A stretch of DNA of 34,767 nucleotides. It comes from Ignavibacteriales bacterium CG07_land_8_20_14_0_80_59_12 (GTDB taxonomy: Bacteria; Bacteroidota; Ignavibacteria; 0-14-0-80-59-12). Shown one piece after another: positions 14,740-23,571 of the stretch. The notes under the pieces are model-generated. The model saw only the letters and a list, made by a program, of their open reading frames with translations, did no database searches and was not told the DNA's origin. The stretch spans positions 1 through 34,767 of the forward strand of contig PEWR01000020.1 in the NCBI GenBank assembly GCA_002779395.1, read 5' to 3'. The position numbers and the translations under genes were made by a program. Positions within the stretch are counted from its first letter, which is position 1, and the number at the start of each line of letters is the position of its first letter.

Positions 14740-17217
14740 TCACTTCACGACAATGTTGACGAGCTTGTTCTTCACGACGATCGTCCGGACAACCTGCTTT
14801 CCCTCGATCCATCGTTTCACCTTCGCGTCCTCGAACGCACGCTGCTTCAGGGATTCCTCCCCCTCCCCCACAGGCACGTCAAACTTTGAGCGAATCTTCC
14901 CGTTCACCTGTGCGACGACCGTGACAGCCTCCGCAGCGGTGGCCGCCTCGTCACACGCCGGCCATCCGCGTGATGCGAAGATGCTCTTCTCGCCTCCAAT
15001 TGCCTCATGGAGCTCTTCCGAGAGATGCGGCGCGTACGGTGCGAGAAGAAGGAGGAACCTTCGGATGACATAGGCGGTGAACTCAGGAGAAATCGCGGCA
15101 CCGTCTCCGGCCGCGAGCGCGCTCGAGAACTCGTTGCTCATCTCCATAAGCGCCGCGACGGCGGTGTTGAAGCGGAAGGCTTCGGTGTCCTCCGTCACTT
15201 TCTTGATTGTTTGATGGAGCTTCCGGTAGAGATGACGCTCTCCGGATTTCACGATGTCGGGGGTCATCTCCCTGTCGGGCATGCTCCTGAGAAGGTCTTC
15301 GCGCTCCAGCACCATGTCGTGGATCCGGTTCAGGAACCTGTGGAGCCCGACGATCCCCTTGTCGTTCCAGTCGCCCCCCTCGTCGTACGGCCCCATGAAC
15401 ATCAGGTACATGCGAAACGTGTCGCTGCCGTACCGCTCGATGAACGAGTCGGGGTTCACCACGTTCCCGCGCGATTTCGACATCTTCGCCCCGTTGTTCG
15501 TGATGGTCCCCTGGTGGACAAGGCTCGTGAAAGGCTCGTCAAAAGTCAGCCAACCGGCATCCCGCAGCGCCTTCGTCACGAAACGCGCGTAGAGAAGGTG
15601 CATCACGGCATGCTCCGCCCCGCCGATGTATTTATCGACCGGAAGCCATTTCCTGACGAGCTCCCTGTCGAACGGCGCCGAGTCGAGGTGTGGTGAAACA
15701 TATCGGAGGAAGTACCACGACGAGCAGACAAACGTGTCCATGGTATCGACATCGCGCCTCGCCGGGCCGCCGCATTTTGGGCATGTTGTGTTCACAAATT
15801 CTGCAGAGCGCGCAAGGGGCGATTCGCCCGTCGGCTTGAAGTCGACGTTGTACGGCAAGACGACGGGAAGTTGGTTATCCGGAACGGGGAGCTCTCCGCA
15901 ACCAGGACAGTAGACGATTGGGATCGGCGCGCCCCAGTACCGCTGTCGCGAGAGCAGCCAATCACGGAGACGGTAGTTGACCGTGCGCTTGCCGAGTCCG
16001 ACCCGCTCAAGATCCTCAGCGACGTGCTCGATGCCGGCCTTCGATTTCTCGCCGCGGTACTTGCCGGAGTTGATCATGGTCCCCGGGTCCGTGTACGCCG
16101 CCTCAAGCGGGTCATCGGGAGACGTCCCGGGCTGAAGGATCACCTTCCGTATCGGGAGGCTGTACTTCTTCGCGAACTCGAAATCACGCTCGTCGTGAGC
16201 GGGGACGGCCATCACTGCGCCGGTGCCGTAGCGCGCGAGGACGTAGTCGGCGGTCCAGATTGGCACCTCCTCCCCGCTAATTGGATTGATCGCATGTGCG
16301 CCGGTGAAGACGCCCGTTTTCACCCTGATGGTAGAAGTGCGTTCGATTTCTGTTTCGTGGGCCACAAGCTCGGCGTACGCGGAGACAACCGCACGATAGT
16401 CCGGTGTTGTAATCTTCCGCAGAAACGGGTGCTCCGGTGCGAGGACGACATAGGTGACGCCGAAGAGCGTGTCGGGGCGTGTCGTGAAAACGGAGAACTC
16501 GTCCCCGGTCTCCTTCACTCTGAACTTGATGTCAACGCCGATGCTCTTCCCAATCCAATTTCTCTGCATGGTCACGGTCTTGTCCGGCCAGTCAAGCTTG
16601 TCGAGATCGCGGAGAAGCTCCTCGGCGTACGCGGTGATGCGGAAGAACCACTGCGTCATCGTCTTCTGGATGACGGGAGTGTCGCAGCGCTCGCATGCTC
16701 CGTCGACCACCTGTTCGTTTGCGAGGACGGTCTGGCAGCTCGGACACCAGTTCACGGGCGCCGCAGAGCGGTACGCGAGACCCATTCTGTAGAGCTGGAG
16801 AAAGACCCACTGGGTCCACCGGTAGTACCCCGGAGCGGAGGTATTGACCTCGTGGTCCCAGTCATACATGGCACCCATCGACTTGAGCTGCTCGCGGATG
16901 TGGGCGATGTTGGCGCTGGTGCTGTCCCCGGGGTGGATGCCGGTCTTCACCGCGTAGTTCTCGGCCGGGAGGCCGAAGGCGTCGTACCCCATCGGCTCAA
17001 AAACGTTGTAGCCAAGAAGACGCTTAAAACGAGCCCATGTGTCGGCAGGGCCGTAGTTGTACCAGTGGCCGATGTGAAGTTTATCCCCCGACGGGTAGAG
17101 GAACATGACGAGTGCGTAGAGCTTGCATGCCGTATTCGAGAGATCGACCTTGTAGATCCCCTCTTCCTCCCACCGCTTCTGCCATTTCGCTTCGATTTCC
17201 TTGAAGGGGTACTTCAT
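14740..17217 (-). CDS. leuS: Leucyl-tRNA synthetase
   Basis: Class I synthetase that charges tRNA-Leu. Visible parts are the HIGH-type motif PSGDKLHIGHWYNYGP near residue 45, a zinc-ribbon with CPSC and CERC, and the CP1 editing domain with TTRPDTLFGVTYVVLAPEHP and AHDERDFEFAKKY. A second CPGC/CPKC zinc element follows, then KMSKSRGNV and the C-terminal anticodon-binding domain ending in IVVK. At 825 residues it is full length. The start MKYPFKEIEAKWQKRWEE is characteristic of the family. AAGGAG lies 13 bases before the ATG, wider than usual. It stands upstream of a glycosyltransferase with a four-base gap. Confidence 0.98.
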   Translation of the reverse strand: MKYPFKEIEAKWQKRWEEEGIYKVDLSNTACKLYALVMFLYPSGDKLHIGHWYNYGPADTWARFKRLLGYNVFEPMGYDAFGLPAENYAVKTGIHPGDSTSANIAHIREQLKSMGAMYDWDHEVNTSAPGYYRWTQWVFLQLYRMGLAYRSAAPVNWCPSCQTVLANEQVVDGACERCDTPVIQKTMTQWFFRITAYAEELLRDLDKLDWPDKTVTMQRNWIGKSIGVDIKFRVKETGDEFSVFTTRPDTLFGVTYVVLAPEHPFLRKITTPDYRAVVSAYAELVAHETEIERTSTIRVKTGVFTGAHAINPISGEEVPIWTADYVLARYGTGAVMAVPAHDERDFEFAKKYSLPIRKVILQPGTSPDDPLEAAYTDPGTMINSGKYRGEKSKAGIEHVAEDLERVGLGKRTVNYRLRDWLLSRQRYWGAPIPIVYCPGCGELPVPDNQLPVVLPYNVDFKPTGESPLARSAEFVNTTCPKCGGPARRDVDTMDTFVCSSWYFLRYVSPHLDSAPFDRELVRKWLPVDKYIGGAEHAVMHLLYARFVTKALRDAGWLTFDEPFTSLVHQGTITNNGAKMSKSRGNVVNPDSFIERYGSDTFRMYLMFMGPYDEGGDWNDKGIVGLHRFLNRIHDMVLEREDLLRSMPDREMTPDIVKSGERHLYRKLHQTIKKVTEDTEAFRFNTAVAALMEMSNEFSSALAAGDGAAISPEFTAYVIRRFLLLLAPYAPHLSEELHEAIGGEKSIFASRGWPACDEAATAAEAVTVVAQVNGKIRSKFDVPVGEGEESLKQRAFEDAKVKRWIEGKQVVRTIVVKNKLVNIVVK

Positions 17218-17245
17218 GAGACCGATTGTGCTCCTTGAAGCTCAG

Positions 17246-17274
17246 AGTGTCGTCGAAAGAGACAAGAATGTCAA
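17246..17274 (-). promoter_or_regulatory. Candidate promoter of leuS
   Basis: A perfect minus-strand TTGACA (17274-17269) is followed after 17 bases by GACACT (17251-17246), a weak -10. It is in the gap between nupC and leuS. I saw no T-box specifier or leader hairpin. The rest of the 17218-17396 gap shows nothing I can name. Confidence 0.35.
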
Positions 17275-17396
17275 ATTTTAATTTATCGATTTGTCAGCCG
17301 AGAATCAATGAGATCGGAGGAGCGGGCCGGGTGACAACGAGATGAGGCGAAGAAGATATGGTCCGGCTTTGAGGTGGATGCCCTCGGGCTGCGGCG

Positions 17397-18719
17397 TCAG
17401 TTCACAAGGAGCCCGGCAATCGAGGCTGTCATCCAGGTGGCGATCGTGCCTCCGAGCACAGCCCTCAGACCGAACTTCGCGATGTCTCCCCGCCGGTTCT
17501 CCGCCAGCGGACTGATCCCTCCAATCTGGATCGCTATCGAAGCGAAGTTTGCGAAACCGCAGAGCGAATAGGTGGCAATGACGATTGCCTTCTCCGAAAG
17601 CATCTGAGAGCCCACCATCTTCGCCATCTCCGAATATGCCACGAACTCGTTGAGGGTGAGCTTGATGCCCATGAGGCTCCCGACGTTCAGTGCATCCTTC
17701 CACGGCACGCCGATCGCATAGGCAACAAATTGGAACACGAGTCCAAATATGAGTTCGAGTGACAGCGGTTTCCCGAAGAACCTCTGGCAGACCTCGTTCA
17801 GGCCGCTGACGTTCCCGAGCGCTCCCAGACCGTAGTTCAGCAGTGCGATGAGTGCGATGAAGGCGATGAGCATGCCCGCAACGTTCAGGGCCAGTTGAAC
17901 GCCGGTCGACGCCCCTCCTGCCGCCGCCTCGATTACATTTGAGTGTGTCTTCTCAATCTTCAGCTTCACGGTCCCCATCGTGAGGGGCTCCCCGGTTTCG
18001 GGGTACAGCATCTTCGCGACGACGATCGTGGCGGGCGCCGCCATGATGCTCGCTGCGAGGAAATGGCCGGTGAAGTACATTTGCGCAGGCTCAAGTAGCA
18101 TCCCTTTCGCTTTCGCGTACGCGGAGCCGAGCAACAGGACGTACGCCGCCATGACGCCGACGGAGATGTGCGCCATCCCTCCCGTCATGATCGTGAGAAG
18201 CTCCGACTGTGTCATGGGAGCGATATACGGCCGGATGACGAGAGGCGCTTCCGTTTGCCCGACGAACACGTTTGCCGCGACGGAGAGCGTCTCCGCTCCG
18301 CTCGAGCGGAGAAGCGTCTTCATCACCCACGCCATCCCCTGCACCACCCGCTGCATGATCCCGAGATAGTACAAGAGTGACATGAGCGACGCGAAGAATA
18401 TGATCGTCGGCAGGACTTGAAAAGCGAAGAAAAAACCGAGGCTCCCCTGCGTGTCGGGGGACTTGCCGAGCGCCCCGAAGACGAATTGAGCGCCGACGGT
18501 TGCGAAGCCGAAGAGGACGACGAAGAACTTGCTGATCTCGTTGAAGATGTCCCGTCCGACTGTAGTGCGCAAGACGACAAAGGCGAAGACGAACTGGAAC
18601 ACGATTCCAACCACGACGAGCCGCCAGTTAATGGCGCGTTTATTCCCGGAGAAGAGGAACGCCAAGCCCGTCACGATGAGGAGGCCGATAAACCCCCGAA
18701 CTACTGAGAGGACATCCAT
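17397..18719 (-). CDS. Concentrative nucleoside transporter, NupC/CNT family
   Basis: Inner-membrane cation-coupled nucleoside symporter of 440 residues with the usual multi-helix plan. The family signatures are VFVGQTEAPLVIRPY in the first half and LTLNEFVAYSEM in the second, which contribute to the nucleoside site. The N-terminal gate region and the final helices (ATYSLCGFANFASIAIQIGG) also fit. No Shine-Dalgarno is evident before the ATG. It is a monocistronic-looking gene; the 210-base gap upstream (18720-18929) contains only a weak GGGGC/GCCCC hairpin at 18747-18761. Together with the secreted 5'-nucleotidase it would allow scavenging of extracellular nucleotides. Confidence 0.93.
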   Translation of the reverse strand: MDVLSVVRGFIGLLIVTGLAFLFSGNKRAINWRLVVVGIVFQFVFAFVVLRTTVGRDIFNEISKFFVVLFGFATVGAQFVFGALGKSPDTQGSLGFFFAFQVLPTIIFFASLMSLLYYLGIMQRVVQGMAWVMKTLLRSSGAETLSVAANVFVGQTEAPLVIRPYIAPMTQSELLTIMTGGMAHISVGVMAAYVLLLGSAYAKAKGMLLEPAQMYFTGHFLAASIMAAPATIVVAKMLYPETGEPLTMGTVKLKIEKTHSNVIEAAAGGASTGVQLALNVAGMLIAFIALIALLNYGLGALGNVSGLNEVCQRFFGKPLSLELIFGLVFQFVAYAIGVPWKDALNVGSLMGIKLTLNEFVAYSEMAKMVGSQMLSEKAIVIATYSLCGFANFASIAIQIGGISPLAENRRGDIAKFGLRAVLGGTIATWMTASIAGLLVN

Positions 18720-18929
18720 TGGTCAGCCGTGCGTTAGTGCGTGAGTGGGGCGGCCTGCCCCGACGTTTCATCGGTCGAGGCGATGCCGGGAATTGTGAAT
18801 GTTCAATGATACCGAGTTCCCGTCACATTTTCCACCCCCGGGTCACACGAGCGACAGGAACGACCTGATGCTGCGGCAGGGAGAGACTTGAGCCGGTGGA
18901 GTGCCGGAAAAGGCGTAGGGAGAAAAGCG

Positions 18930-20624
18930 TCAGGAGCCCTTCAGGACGACAACTGTGATATCATCTGCCTGCGGCATGCCGCTCGCGAATTCAGCAACAT
19001 GGCACTGGATACCGTCGGCGATTTCCGCCGCAGGCCGGCCCGAGAGACTGTTGATGAGTGAGATCAGCCGTTCCTCGCCGAACTCCTCTCCGCTCGACGC
19101 GACGGCCTCGGTCACACCGTCCGTGAAGAGAACGAGCGTGTCATCGTGCCCGAAGGGCGATTCCCCCATTTCATACACGCCATCGCGAAGCACACCGAGA
19201 ATGAGTCCGCCCGCTTCAAGCCGCTCAACGACTCCGTCCCTCCGCAGAATGATAGGTTGGTTGTGCCCGGCGTTCACGTAGCGCACGAAGCCGTAGCGGG
19301 TATCAATGATACCCCAGAAAAATGTGATGAACCGGTCAACCGGTGTGTTGTCGAAGATCATCTCGTTGATGCGCCGCGTCTCATGGACGAGATCGAGCTT
19401 CTCGTCGACAATCGTATGAACCGCTGCCTGAAGGTTCGCCATGAGAATGGCCCCCGGCACACCTTTGCCCGAGACGTCGGCGACGGCGACCACGAGATGA
19501 TCATCATCGATGCGAATGAGGTCGAAGTAGTCACCCCCGACCTGCTTCGATGAGATACAGCGTGCGCCAATATCGAGCCTTTCGAGGTGCGGGAACGTCG
19601 TGGGGAGGAGCTGTTCCTGAATTGAGTGGGCAATCCAGAGCTCCTCTTCAAGTCGCTTTCTCTCAACGGCTTCCTCAAAAAGGACCGCGTTCTCGAGCGC
19701 ACCCGCCGTGATGCTCACAAGTGCATAGAGGAATTCGAGATCGGATGCAGAGTACGATCCTTTCCTCACCGGCTTACCGAGGAGCACAAGCCCTTTCACA
19801 TGTTCCTCCTGAGGCATCGGGACGACAGCAGACGCCGACAGTTCGGTCAGGGCCCGGAGTGCGTCGTCACTCAGGCTTCCGGAGGGGAGTGTCTCGAGCG
19901 CGACAGCCCTGCCGAGCGTGGAGAGCTCCTTGAGGACCGTTCCGGCAGGGAGCGCCCCCCAGCGCCCGCCGAGATTGATCCATTGCTCCCGCTCGAAGAG
20001 AGCCACAGCGAACTGCTGCACACCGAGCTGACCCATGAGCCCGAAGCCGAAGAGCTTGACGATCTGCGGTCGCGACACGAGTCCAGCGAACTCTTTGCCC
20101 AGATCGAAGAGAGTGTTGAGCTGCTGCACCTTGAGTCCGAGAGCACGGTTCGCATCGCGAAGCTCGTCCACAAAGAGTCCCCGCTCGATTGCCGACGCTG
20201 CAATCTCCAGGAGGATGTTGAGCGCCTCCTGCTCATCCGGGGACAGCTCGTCGTTCATTGCGCGCCCGCCGAGACCAACATACCCCAGCGTGCAGTTCGC
20301 AGTGCGGAGCGGGAATATCTCCGACAGGCCAAGCTCCGCGAGCGTTGTGCCTTCGCCCGCGGTGTCTGCCTCCTCTCGGACGGGCATGCCGGGGTTCACG
20401 CCCGGCATACCCTTCGCGATGGCGATGACAAGCTTCCCATCCCTGCTCTCGCGAACGACCGCCCCGCGCCGGTACAGCAGTTTCCCCATGAGTGTGAGAA
20501 GGAGATCTGAGAGGATAAAGGAGAGATCGTCGGACTGGTTGATCGACTTAAGGAACCGGAGGATCGGTTTGAGGTCGAGGAGCCGCCGCAATGGAGCGGC
20601 GGAGATGTGTGTCCTCCGCGTCAT
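18930..20624 (-). CDS. Soluble GAF-PP2C (SpoIIE/RsbU-type) serine phosphatase
   Basis: A 564-residue cytosolic regulator. The N-terminal half contains two GAF-like segments (about 20-150 and 175-310), joined by a coiled-coil-like stretch LRDANRALGLKVQQLNTLFDLG. The C-terminal SpoIIE-type PP2C domain is complete: QVGGDYFDL, VADVSGKGVPGA, YVNAGHNQPI, VLFTDGVTEA and ADDITVVVL, which together bind the metal ions. Such enzymes remove phosphate from the STAS anti-anti-sigma partner. The ATG overlaps the kinase gene stop (ATGA). It is last in the operon and, unlike the first phosphatase, has no membrane segment, so it probably senses a cytosolic cue. Confidence 0.9.
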   Translation of the reverse strand: MTRRTHISAAPLRRLLDLKPILRFLKSINQSDDLSFILSDLLLTLMGKLLYRRGAVVRESRDGKLVIAIAKGMPGVNPGMPVREEADTAGEGTTLAELGLSEIFPLRTANCTLGYVGLGGRAMNDELSPDEQEALNILLEIAASAIERGLFVDELRDANRALGLKVQQLNTLFDLGKEFAGLVSRPQIVKLFGFGLMGQLGVQQFAVALFEREQWINLGGRWGALPAGTVLKELSTLGRAVALETLPSGSLSDDALRALTELSASAVVPMPQEEHVKGLVLLGKPVRKGSYSASDLEFLYALVSITAGALENAVLFEEAVERKRLEEELWIAHSIQEQLLPTTFPHLERLDIGARCISSKQVGGDYFDLIRIDDDHLVVAVADVSGKGVPGAILMANLQAAVHTIVDEKLDLVHETRRINEMIFDNTPVDRFITFFWGIIDTRYGFVRYVNAGHNQPIILRRDGVVERLEAGGLILGVLRDGVYEMGESPFGHDDTLVLFTDGVTEAVASSGEEFGEERLISLINSLSGRPAAEIADGIQCHVAEFASGMPQADDITVVVLKGS

Positions 20625-21034
20625 GCGACCTTGCGGCGCTTCCTCAACCGGATGACGTTCCGCACACCCGGACGAATGTCAAACTCGACCGCATCGAGGA
20701 GGCGCTCCATGAGAGGGATGCCGAGCCCGCCGCGGTGCTTCGGAAGCTCCTTGTAGTGCTGCGCGGCTGAGACCACCGGGTCAGGGTCGAACGCGTCGCC
20801 GTAGTCGGTGATCTCGGCGTACGCCTCGTCTGACTGCATGCTGAGGTGGATCTCGATCGGGTGTCCCGGCTGAGAGTGATACGCATGTTTGATGATGTTG
20901 GTAAGGGCCTCATCGAGCGCAAGGATGAACTCCGAGGCGGCTGCGCGGTCGAACCCCACGGAGTCAGCCCTCTCTTCGATGAGGCTCCGCACACGAGCAA
21001 GGTGCCTGAACTCGCTCGTGATATTGACGTCCAT
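20621..21034 (-). CDS. RsbW-like anti-sigma factor / serine kinase (HATPase_c_2)
   Basis: Small GHKL ATPase expected to phosphorylate its STAS partner and to bind an output protein. The N box is DEALTNIIKHAY, the G1 box ITDYGDAFDP and the G2 region GGLGIPLMERL. These fit the anti-sigma group, which lacks the histidine phospho-acceptor domain of sensor kinases. I chose the ATG at 21034, with AGAGG six bases upstream; a GTG at 21064 overlapping the STAS stop (GTGA) is a real alternative. Neighbours are STAS upstream and a phosphatase downstream, the standard partner-switching set. No sigma factor gene is beside it, so the output target is unknown. Confidence 0.9.
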   Translation of the reverse strand: MDVNITSEFRHLARVRSLIEERADSVGFDRAAASEFILALDEALTNIIKHAYHSQPGHPIEIHLSMQSDEAYAEITDYGDAFDPDPVVSAAQHYKELPKHRGGLGIPLMERLLDAVEFDIRPGVRNVIRLRKRRKVA

Positions 21035-21060
21035 TGTGGCCTCTCTGTCGGACGGCACGG

Positions 21061-21435
21061 TCACGCTCGACCCCTATCTGCCGAGTCCGCGTGCGGGAAC
21101 CGTTTGACGGCTTCTCCCGTCTCAGGAAAGAATTCGTAGAGGATGGGGAATCCGAGGAGGTCGAACACCGTGTAGACACGCGGCGTGAGACTTGAAAACT
21201 TGATGTCTCCTCCTCTTCCCCTTACCTCGTCAACGTAGGCCATGAAGACGCCGAGTCCGGCGCTGCTGATGTATTCAAGCTCGGCGAGTTCCATGACCAA
21301 GCGCACCCTGTCTTGGGAAATGAGCTCCTGCATTCTCTTTTCGAGCTCGGGAGCGGTGTGCGCATCGAGGTATCCCTTGACGCGAAGCACACTGACATCT
21401 CCCTGTTGACTGACCTTGATGCCAAACTCATCCAT
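21061..21435 (-). CDS. STAS-domain anti-anti-sigma factor (RsbV/SpoIIAA-like)
   Basis: A 124-residue STAS protein. The motif EYISSAGLGVFMAYVDEV contains the serine that is phosphorylated by RsbW-type kinases and restored by PP2C phosphatases; the dephosphorylated form sequesters the kinase. The N-terminal VSVLRVKGYLDAHTAPELEKRM is standard for the fold. It begins three bases after the stop of the membrane phosphatase and ends overlapping the kinase frame, so dosage is probably coupled. The C-terminal tail after the STAS core (GEAVKRFPHADSADRGRA) is unstructured. Confidence 0.92.
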   Translation of the reverse strand: MDEFGIKVSQQGDVSVLRVKGYLDAHTAPELEKRMQELISQDRVRLVMELAELEYISSAGLGVFMAYVDEVRGRGGDIKFSSLTPRVYTVFDLLGFPILYEFFPETGEAVKRFPHADSADRGRA

Positions 21436-21438
21436 ACG

Positions 21439-23571
21439 TCAATCTCCGATCTTCTCAATGGCGGTTGATACCTCCCCGCATCCGACGAAGCGGAGTACAA
21501 GAACGGTCATGTCGTCGATGTATCCCCCCTCGGGAGCGAACTGCCGCAACGACTGGAGAACGGCGGATGCTGTCGCTTCCGCGGACGAGTAGGACGTGCC
21601 GCGGAGAAGCTCCTCCATCCGCCGAATGCCGAACTCCTCTCCCCCGGGACGGCGGAGCTCAGTGACACCGTCAGTGAAGAACACGTACGTGTCTCCCGGC
21701 ACGCATGGGACCGTGACTTCTTCAAGAGAATCGGAAAAAACATCATCCGATGCAAGTCCGAGCCCCATCCCGCGTGGAACAAGGAGCTCGACGCGGCTGT
21801 CTCTCACGCGCGCGATCGGGCAATGGCCCGCCCGCGCGAAGCTCATCGTCCTGTCCGACGGATTGATGATGGCATGCACCATGGTAACAAACGAGTGCGA
21901 ATCGAGGCTTCCGCGGAGCGCCTCGTTCGCGTTGACAAGGAATTCACGGGGAGAGCGCGCGTTCTGCCCAACCGCCTGGAAAACCCCCTTTACCACTGCC
22001 ATGTAGAACGCGGCGGTGATCCCCTTCCCGGAGACGTCCCCTACAACGATGGAGAGGTTGCCGTGCGCATTGTGGACGATATCGTAGTAGTCGCCGCCGA
22101 CCTCCGTCGCAGGGATCGATGTCGCGAAGAGGTCAATCCCCGGAAGGCGCGGAAGCTCGCGAGGGAGCAGGCGCGTCTGCATCGACTGGGCGAGGAGCAG
22201 TTCGCGCTCCAGTCTCTCCTTCTCGATCATCTCCCGGAGGAGGCGGCTGTTCTCGAGCGCCATCGCGGCGCTATCGGCGAGTGCCGTCACGGTCGCGATG
22301 TCGTGCCGGTCGAACGACTCGCCCGCCGGCTTCGCCAGGTACAGCATGCCACGAGTCTCATTGTGGACACGCAGGGGGACGGCAAGAAAGGAGTTCTGCA
22401 CGGCGGCGAGCTTTGGCATGAATCGGCGAAGGCCCTTCGGCTCGCCGCGCAGGTTGCCGCCGCGAAGCGTAACGGAGCTCGATGCCAGCGCCTCGGCACG
22501 GAGTTCATCAAACGGAAGGCCCGATCCAGCATCGAGCGCTCCGTTCTCAGAGAGACGCTCCCAGCCGGCTTGCCCGTGACCCTCGACAACCGCCCCGGGA
22601 AGCTCAAGCCATGCGCCACGCGCACCTCCCATTTCCCGGGCGAGCTTCAGGACTGTTTGCGCAAGCTGATCCTTGTCAAGGATCTGTGTGCTGATGTTCC
22701 CGAAGTCCCTCAGCGAGGAAATCTGCGCGACACGCCGTTCGTAAATGTCGGAGGTCGGAAGATGAAAGAGCGTCCCTGCAAATGCAGCACTGAAGTAGAC
22801 GCAGCCAAGGACGACGAGCTGATACGTGAACGTGCCGAGCGGCGCGGAAAAGTAGGCGATCGACCGTGCAGGAAACGTCTCGCCCCCCAGGAGACCCGCG
22901 AGGCCGCCGAGAAAGGCGACCAGCATGAGCTCGTAACCGAGTGCGACCAGCTTCTCCTTTCGCCTGAGCTCGATGAGCCACGGGAGACGGAACGAGAGCA
23001 GCACAGTAATGACGATCGCCACGATGAAGAATGCCGACTGGAAGAAGCTTCCGGTCGCCGGCGCGCCGCCGACCCTGCTGAGCGCGTCGACGATAAGGAG
23101 GACAACGAGGACGTTCGCGAGGATCCGTGTTCCGCGCTTCCCGGTACCGATGAGAAGCCCGTACAGCGAAAGAAACACGAAGAGCGCGGCGACGCTCGTG
23201 ACCGTGCCTATGATGAGAGAGAGAAAGACGGCGTTATAGCTGTGCGGAACAAGCCAGCCGCTGACGGTTTGGAACTGTTCGGAGGGGAAAAGGAATACAC
23301 AAACGAGGACAATGACAAAAACGATTCCGGCGGCGATGACGAGCGTGAGAAGGAGGCGAAGCGGATCTTCCCTCCTTTCGGTCACCACATTCTGGAGCAG
23401 CGGAAAGAGGAGAAAGAGCGCACCGATGGAAAGGACGTCGACGACGAAGTTCGATTGCAAGAATGTCGGTGCGACGTTCTTCCGCGCGACGTCAATGAGA
23501 AGTACAAGGACGAAGAGGAATCCCGCTCCTCCGAGCGCGATGGCCCTGGTCCAAGATGGTCTGTCCTGCAC
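21439..23571 (-). CDS. Membrane-bound GAF-PP2C (SpoIIE/RsbU-type) serine phosphatase
   Basis: A 710-residue integral membrane regulator. About the first 270 residues form roughly eight hydrophobic helices of no family I recognise. A GAF-like domain follows (about 280-430), then a coiled-coil linker ENSRLLREMIEKERLERELLLAQ, then a full SpoIIE-type PP2C domain with EVGGDYYDI, VGDVSGKGITAA, FARAGHCPIA, FFTDGVTEL and DDMTVLVL. It would dephosphorylate the STAS protein in response to a membrane or GAF-sensed signal. The start is a GTG directly after the TAG stop of the TPR gene, so translation is likely coupled. The linker before PP2C resembles that of RsbU-like enzymes. Confidence 0.9.
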   Translation of the reverse strand: MQDRPSWTRAIALGGAGFLFVLVLLIDVARKNVAPTFLQSNFVVDVLSIGALFLLFPLLQNVVTERREDPLRLLLTLVIAAGIVFVIVLVCVFLFPSEQFQTVSGWLVPHSYNAVFLSLIIGTVTSVAALFVFLSLYGLLIGTGKRGTRILANVLVVLLIVDALSRVGGAPATGSFFQSAFFIVAIVITVLLSFRLPWLIELRRKEKLVALGYELMLVAFLGGLAGLLGGETFPARSIAYFSAPLGTFTYQLVVLGCVYFSAAFAGTLFHLPTSDIYERRVAQISSLRDFGNISTQILDKDQLAQTVLKLAREMGGARGAWLELPGAVVEGHGQAGWERLSENGALDAGSGLPFDELRAEALASSSVTLRGGNLRGEPKGLRRFMPKLAAVQNSFLAVPLRVHNETRGMLYLAKPAGESFDRHDIATVTALADSAAMALENSRLLREMIEKERLERELLLAQSMQTRLLPRELPRLPGIDLFATSIPATEVGGDYYDIVHNAHGNLSIVVGDVSGKGITAAFYMAVVKGVFQAVGQNARSPREFLVNANEALRGSLDSHSFVTMVHAIINPSDRTMSFARAGHCPIARVRDSRVELLVPRGMGLGLASDDVFSDSLEEVTVPCVPGDTYVFFTDGVTELRRPGGEEFGIRRMEELLRGTSYSSAEATASAVLQSLRQFAPEGGYIDDMTVLVLRFVGCGEVSTAIEKIGD

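Noticed and set aside
15871-17238. A 455-codon plus-strand open frame opposite leuS
   Set aside because: Antisense to an unmistakable leucyl-tRNA synthetase; composition is charge-rich with no family motif.
18747-18761. GGGGC/GCCCC hairpin between nupC and the soluble phosphatase
   Set aside because: Only five base pairs and no T run on either strand, so not called as a terminator.
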